Positions 60,526-64,000 of a stretch of 64,000 bases of DNA are shown here, in pieces. A program made the position numbers and the translations under genes. The notes below the pieces were generated by a model that was given only the letters and a program-made list of their open reading frames with translations, made no database searches and was not told where the DNA came from. The stretch lies in contig OZ257128.1 in assembly GCA_965278945.1 (NCBI GenBank), positions 434,001 to 498,000 of the forward strand. The letters run 5' to 3'. The DNA is from UBA10649 sp965278945 (GTDB lineage: Bacteria > Actinomycetota > Actinomycetes > S36-B12). The number at the start of each line of letters is the position of its first letter. The first letter of the stretch is position 1.

Positions 60526-60571
60526 GGGTACAGCATGGCCTGCTCGATCCGGTGAAGCACGGGGAGTTGGC

Positions 60572-61438
60572 TCAGTGGCTGCGGGTGCGCATGAGTGATT
60601 CCTGGACGACTGATGCGACGAGCACGCCGTCGGGGTCGTAGAACAGACCGCGAGCCAGGCCGTGGCCGCCGCGCGCGACCGGCGTGTCCTGGGCGAACAG
60701 CAGCCAGCGGTCCGCGCGGGCGCTGCTGTGGAACCACATCGCGTGATCGACCGACGCGAGCATGAGGTCATGCTCGCCGTGCAGTCCCATGTGCGGCCCG
60801 AGCGCGGTGCTCACCATCGTGAGATCCGACAGGTACGTCAGCGCGCACGCCTGCGTCAGCCAGTCCTCGGGCAGGTCCTCGCGGATGCGGACCCAGGCGA
60901 TCCGCTCGAAGCGGCCGTTCGTCAGCTCGATCGGGCGCTCCGCCTCGATGATCCGCAGTCCGATCAGGCTCGAGTCCGGATAGTCATAGTCGTCGCTCGA
61001 GCCGTCGACGTAGGAGGTCAGCGGCATCGAGATGTCGTCCAGCGAGCTGGGCCGCGTGGCCTCCGGCATCTCGAACTGGTGCTCGGGTCCGTCGTCGGTC
61101 GTGGCGAACGATGCGGTCATCATGAAGATGGTCTCGCCCTGCTGGACGGCGCGGACGAATCGCGTCGAGAACGAGCGCCCGTCTCGAGGCCGGTCGACGA
61201 GGTACGTGATCGAGTCCTTCGTGCCGCCGGGCCGCAGGAAGTACCCGTGCAGGGAATGGATGTGTCGCGCGTCGTCATCGACGGTGCGGCCGGCAGCCAT
61301 CAGAGACTGGGCCGCGATCTGGCCCCCGTAGGCACGCAGCGGAGCGCCGGAGTGACACCAGCCGGTGAAGATGTCACGGTCGACCTGCTGGAGGGTGATG
61401 CGATCGGCGAAATGCTCCTGCTCGATGGGTGCGGTCAC
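60572..61438 (-). CDS. tesB: Acyl-CoA thioesterase II
   Basis: This 288-residue double hot-dog thioesterase of the TesB type has N-terminal GGQIAAQSLMAAGRTV, HSLHGYFLRPG and the C-terminal SVDHAMWFHS block with the catalytic Asp. It cleaves medium- and long-chain acyl-CoA to free acids. GTG 61438 starts the conserved region. It is 7 bases from the end of the upstream lipoprotein gene, so the two probably share a transcript. Confidence 0.93.
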   Translation of the reverse strand: MTAPIEQEHFADRITLQQVDRDIFTGWCHSGAPLRAYGGQIAAQSLMAAGRTVDDDARHIHSLHGYFLRPGGTKDSITYLVDRPRDGRSFSTRFVRAVQQGETIFMMTASFATTDDGPEHQFEMPEATRPSSLDDISMPLTSYVDGSSDDYDYPDSSLIGLRIIEAERPIELTNGRFERIAWVRIREDLPEDWLTQACALTYLSDLTMVSTALGPHMGLHGEHDLMLASVDHAMWFHSSARADRWLLFAQDTPVARGGHGLARGLFYDPDGVLVASVVQESLMRTRSH

Positions 61439-61445
61439 ACCGGTA

Positions 61446-62015
61446 TTAGATACCCGCCGCCATCCGAGCCGTGTTGTTGTCCTCAGGTAGCGGGAACCCG
61501 GCGCGGTTGCAGGCCTTCTGGACGCGGGAGGACTGCAGGGTGAACTTCGCCTGCTGCTTCTTCGACAGGTCGGATAGCGCCTGGCTCTTCGCGAGGCCCT
61601 TGACGGCCTTGCGCATCTTCGTGGCATTGGCAACGAGCTTCGGATCGACGGTGCCGTCCTCTTCGGCGATCTTCCCCTGCGCCACCATGATCCGCAGCAA
61701 CCGGGTGAAGTCGGCGCGGACCTGAGCCTCGGTCATGTCGCCGTCGGCGACAGCGCCACCCGCGTACGTGCTGTTCAGCAGGTCGAGCTGGAAGTACGCG
61801 GCGCATGCTTCACCCGCGGCATTGGTCGGCTCGCTCGCACCAGACGCCGGCAATGAAGCCGCATCAGTGGCGTCCGTCAGCGAGGACTCCGACGCGGCCG
61901 AAGACAGATCAGATGTTGGCTCCGACGTGCACGCCGTCAGCACGAGCGCGATCGTCGCGCCGAGTGCAGCGATGCGTAAACCCTTGCGAATCCCTGTTGT
62001 GATCATGTTCGTCAT
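61446..62015 (-). CDS. Lipoprotein of unknown function
   Basis: This 189-residue lipoprotein has a lipobox in LVLTAC near residue 28, a Ser/Thr/Ala-rich linker and a helical domain with two conserved-looking cysteines (AGEACAAYFQLDLL and QKACNRAGFPLP), which may form a disulfide. I recognise no family. ATG 62015 has GGGGG directly upstream; the frame is open to 62144 but the extra N-terminus has no export signal. It is divergent from the DUF4333 gene. Confidence 0.75.
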   Translation of the reverse strand: MTNMITTGIRKGLRIAALGATIALVLTACTSEPTSDLSSAASESSLTDATDAASLPASGASEPTNAAGEACAAYFQLDLLNSTYAGGAVADGDMTEAQVRADFTRLLRIMVAQGKIAEEDGTVDPKLVANATKMRKAVKGLAKSQALSDLSKKQQAKFTLQSSRVQKACNRAGFPLPEDNNTARMAAGI

Positions 62016-62186
62016 ACCCCCGCGTTCGTGCGCCCCAAGCGGCAAAGAGCGGTGTTTCTCGACATTTCGTAACACCACTATGTCATTGGCACCATGAGGC
62101 GTGGTGCGGTTTCGAGCCCGTGGATAGGGTGAGCGCACGCACATCGATCAATTTGAGCGCATACAGACCGAACCAGGGGAGTCGAA

Positions 62187-62483
62187 ATGAAGCACGGCCG
62201 CACCACCGCAATGCTGGGAGCGCTCATCGCCACTGTCGGCCTGCTGGCCGCCTGCTCGAACTCGCTCAGCCAGTCCGACGTGCAGGACAAGCTCACGCAG
62301 GGCATGAACGAGCAGCTCGGCGGCGAGTACACCGTCACGTGCCCGTCAGACATTCCGGTCGCTGCTGGTGCCACCTTCACGTGCGATGCCACGGGTGCCG
62401 ACGGCAGCGCGGGCGTCATCACCGTGACGCAGGACGACGACCAGGGCAACTTGACGTGGGAGTACGCGGCCGCAACAAGCTAG
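62187..62483 (+). CDS. DUF4333 lipoprotein
   Basis: This 98-residue lipoprotein has a lipobox in LLAAC near residue 23 followed by one DUF4333 domain, with the paired cysteines in VTCPSDIPV and ATFTCDATG that define the family and form a disulfide. The function is unknown; such proteins are common in actinobacterial envelopes. It lies 24 bases before the GT2 gene on the same strand. Confidence 0.85.
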   Translation: MKHGRTTAMLGALIATVGLLAACSNSLSQSDVQDKLTQGMNEQLGGEYTVTCPSDIPVAAGATFTCDATGADGSAGVITVTQDDDQGNLTWEYAAATS

Positions 62484-62507
62484 CGCGGGACGAGGGCAAA
62501 ATCGCAG

Positions 62508-64000
62508 ATGACTGACGACCAATCGCCGGCCACCGAGGCAACGCAGACTCGGAAGCGCCAGTGGGGTTCGGAGTTGCCGCGTCCGCCACTTCCTGCCGTC
62601 ACGCCGGCGGCAAGCAATGCCGCGACCTGGATGGGCGGCTTTGCGATAGTCGCCACGATTGCCTTGTGGGTGACCTACATCCTGACGACGGTCGTCGCGG
62701 GTTTCATCGATCGAGGGATACGCGACAGCGCCTTCATCGCGCAGACGATCTCGTACGTCTTCGTGATGTCATTCCTCACCTTCTCGGCGCTGATGTACCT
62801 GCTCGCTCGCCAGGGCGCGCTCTATCGATCACGTACGCACTCGCGCGTTCCTCGGGCCGAGATCGATGCGCATTTCGCCACCCAGCGCCCGTCCATGACG
62901 GTGCTCATCCCGTCGTACCGCGAGGACCCCGAGGTCGTGCTCGCGACGGTGCTGTCGGCAGCGCTGCAGGAATTCCCGAGCATGAGGGTCGTGCTGCTCA
63001 TCGACGATCCGCCGAACCCGAAGGACCCGGACGCCGTGGTCGGCCTCGAGGGATGCCGCGCGCTGCCGGACAAGGTCGAGCAGATGCTGAGCGGTCCTCG
63101 CGACCGTTTCATCGCCGCGCTGGAAGAGCACGAGCGGGCGGCGACGGCCGCTGGCGGCGCCTCCGATGAGTCCCTCCGCTCGCTCGCCGTGAACTTCATG
63201 TGGGCGGCGGAGTGGATGAGCGCCGAGGCGTCCAGGTACTCGCGCGCGACAAACGCCGACCAGTTCGTCGCCGACGAGGTCTTCGCCGGGCTCGGTCACG
63301 ACTTCGAGATGACCGGTCAGGCACTGTTCGCTGCCCTCGACGACGGCGCGGTGGTCTCCGCCGAACGCATTTCCCAGCTGTACCGCAGACTGGTCTGGAC
63401 GTTCAGCGCGGAGATCACATCCTTTGAGCGCAAGGTGTTCGCGCACCTGTCGCACGACGCCAACAAGGCAATGAACCTGAACGCCTACATCGGGCTCATG
63501 GGGCACACGTACACGGTGCTCGAGACTCGCATCGGCAAGATCCTGCGAGTCAACGACACCGACGACGAGGACGTGCTGCGCATCCCCGACTCGGACTACC
63601 TGCTGACTCTCGACGCGGACAGCGTGCTGCTGCGTGAGTACTGCCTGCGGCTCACGTACCACCTGGAACTGCCCGGCAACGAGCGCATCGCTGTCATCCA
63701 GACTCCGTACTCCTCGTTCCGCGGAGCGCCGACGCGACTGGAGCGCATCGCGGCCGCCACGACCGACATCCAGCACATCGTTCATCAGGGGCTCACCTAC
63801 TACAACGCCACGTTCTGGGTCGGTGCCAACGCCGTCATTCGCAAGATCGCCCTGAAGGACATCGAAGAGATCTCGTATGTCGACGGCTACGAGGTCAAGC
63901 GCTACGTGCAGGACCGAACGGTCATCGAGGACACCGAGTCGAGCATCGACCTCGTCGCGAACGGCTGGACTCTGTACAACTACCCGGAGCGACTGAGCTA
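62508..64000 (+). CDS. Membrane glycosyltransferase family 2 (partial, runs off window)
   Basis: The first 497 residues are visible. There are N-terminal membrane helices (about 48-70 and 85-108), a GT-A domain starting PSMTVLIPSYREDPE (about 130), the DxD in LLTLDADSVLL (about 365) and EDTES (about 478), which supplies the general-base Asp/Glu region of processive GT2 enzymes. Compared with cellulose-synthase-like enzymes it has a roughly 200-residue insertion (about 165-360) between the first strands and the DxD. The QxxRW motif and C-terminal helices lie beyond the right edge. It is unlike the GT2 at 6544 in size and insertion. Confidence 0.85.
   Translation, partial: MTDDQSPATEATQTRKRQWGSELPRPPLPAVTPAASNAATWMGGFAIVATIALWVTYILTTVVAGFIDRGIRDSAFIAQTISYVFVMSFLTFSALMYLLARQGALYRSRTHSRVPRAEIDAHFATQRPSMTVLIPSYREDPEVVLATVLSAALQEFPSMRVVLLIDDPPNPKDPDAVVGLEGCRALPDKVEQMLSGPRDRFIAALEEHERAATAAGGASDESLRSLAVNFMWAAEWMSAEASRYSRATNADQFVADEVFAGLGHDFEMTGQALFAALDDGAVVSAERISQLYRRLVWTFSAEITSFERKVFAHLSHDANKAMNLNAYIGLMGHTYTVLETRIGKILRVNDTDDEDVLRIPDSDYLLTLDADSVLLREYCLRLTYHLELPGNERIAVIQTPYSSFRGAPTRLERIAAATTDIQHIVHQGLTYYNATFWVGANAVIRKIALKDIEEISYVDGYEVKRYVQDRTVIEDTESSIDLVANGWTLYNYPERLS

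Noticed and set aside
1..64000. CRISPR arrays
   Set aside because: No regularly spaced direct repeats or cas genes were seen.

Overview
The window is high-GC DNA from an actinobacterium. The evidence is GTG starts and short ATGA/GTGA gene overlaps, a ferrochelatase with iron-sulfur cysteines, the coproporphyrin-dependent heme route, a DtxR/IdeR-type iron box, an ANTAR regulator, and DUF6458, DUF1206, DUF4333 and SHOCT families. I cannot name a genus from the sequence.

Layout. (1) 1-6.5 kb: a metal-stress locus with a response regulator, a SHOCT membrane protein, a DUF305 lipoprotein, a BNR-type lipoprotein and a copper-type P1B ATPase, followed by an NlpC/P60 peptidoglycan hydrolase. A pair of mirrored 11-bp-spaced direct repeats lies between the divergent genes. 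(2) 6.3-32.6 kb: envelope, stress and signalling genes. These include a GT2 glycosyltransferase with a HEAT-repeat partner, CorA, a Ser/Thr kinase, a phospholipase D, a lipid kinase with DUF1206 and two PAP2 phosphatases, a cupredoxin-like secreted protein, two TIM-barrel glycoside hydrolases, an SGNH protein and two DUF6458 paralogues. A four-gene c-di-GMP/B12-sensor/ANTAR module lies at 22.4-26.7 kb. This half ends at a 3' half-tRNA (anticodon CAT), which suggests that 1-32.65 kb is part of a genomic island. (3) 32.8-34.0 kb: a PadR regulator and its membrane partner, with a leaderless promoter and a palindromic operator. (4) 34.1-45.1 kb: a divergent heme cluster. hemE-cgoX-chdC-cpfC-hemB-hemL runs leftward and hemA-hemCD-MFS runs rightward, covering every step from glutamyl-tRNA to heme b. 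hemL carries a one-base frameshift. (5) 45.4-51.7 kb: iron-regulated divergent genes on either side of an IdeR box. One is an unusual adenylation-carrier-acyltransferase fusion; the others form an Fbp-type ferric ABC transporter. (6) About 51.7-58.8 kb: an integrative mobilizable element next to tRNA-His, with a Dam remnant, an atypical MobF relaxase, an AbiE-like toxin-antitoxin pair, an excisionase and a tyrosine integrase. (7) 58.8-64 kb: tRNA-His, oligoribonuclease, a double universal-stress protein, acyl-CoA thioesterase II, two lipoproteins and a second GT2 gene that runs off the window.

How the parts fit. Regions 3-5 join heme synthesis, a possible porphyrin exporter and iron uptake. 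The left half joins surface polysaccharide and lipid remodelling with stress and second-messenger signalling. Most start codons were adjusted by ribosome-binding site and gene overlap, and the entries say where that was done.
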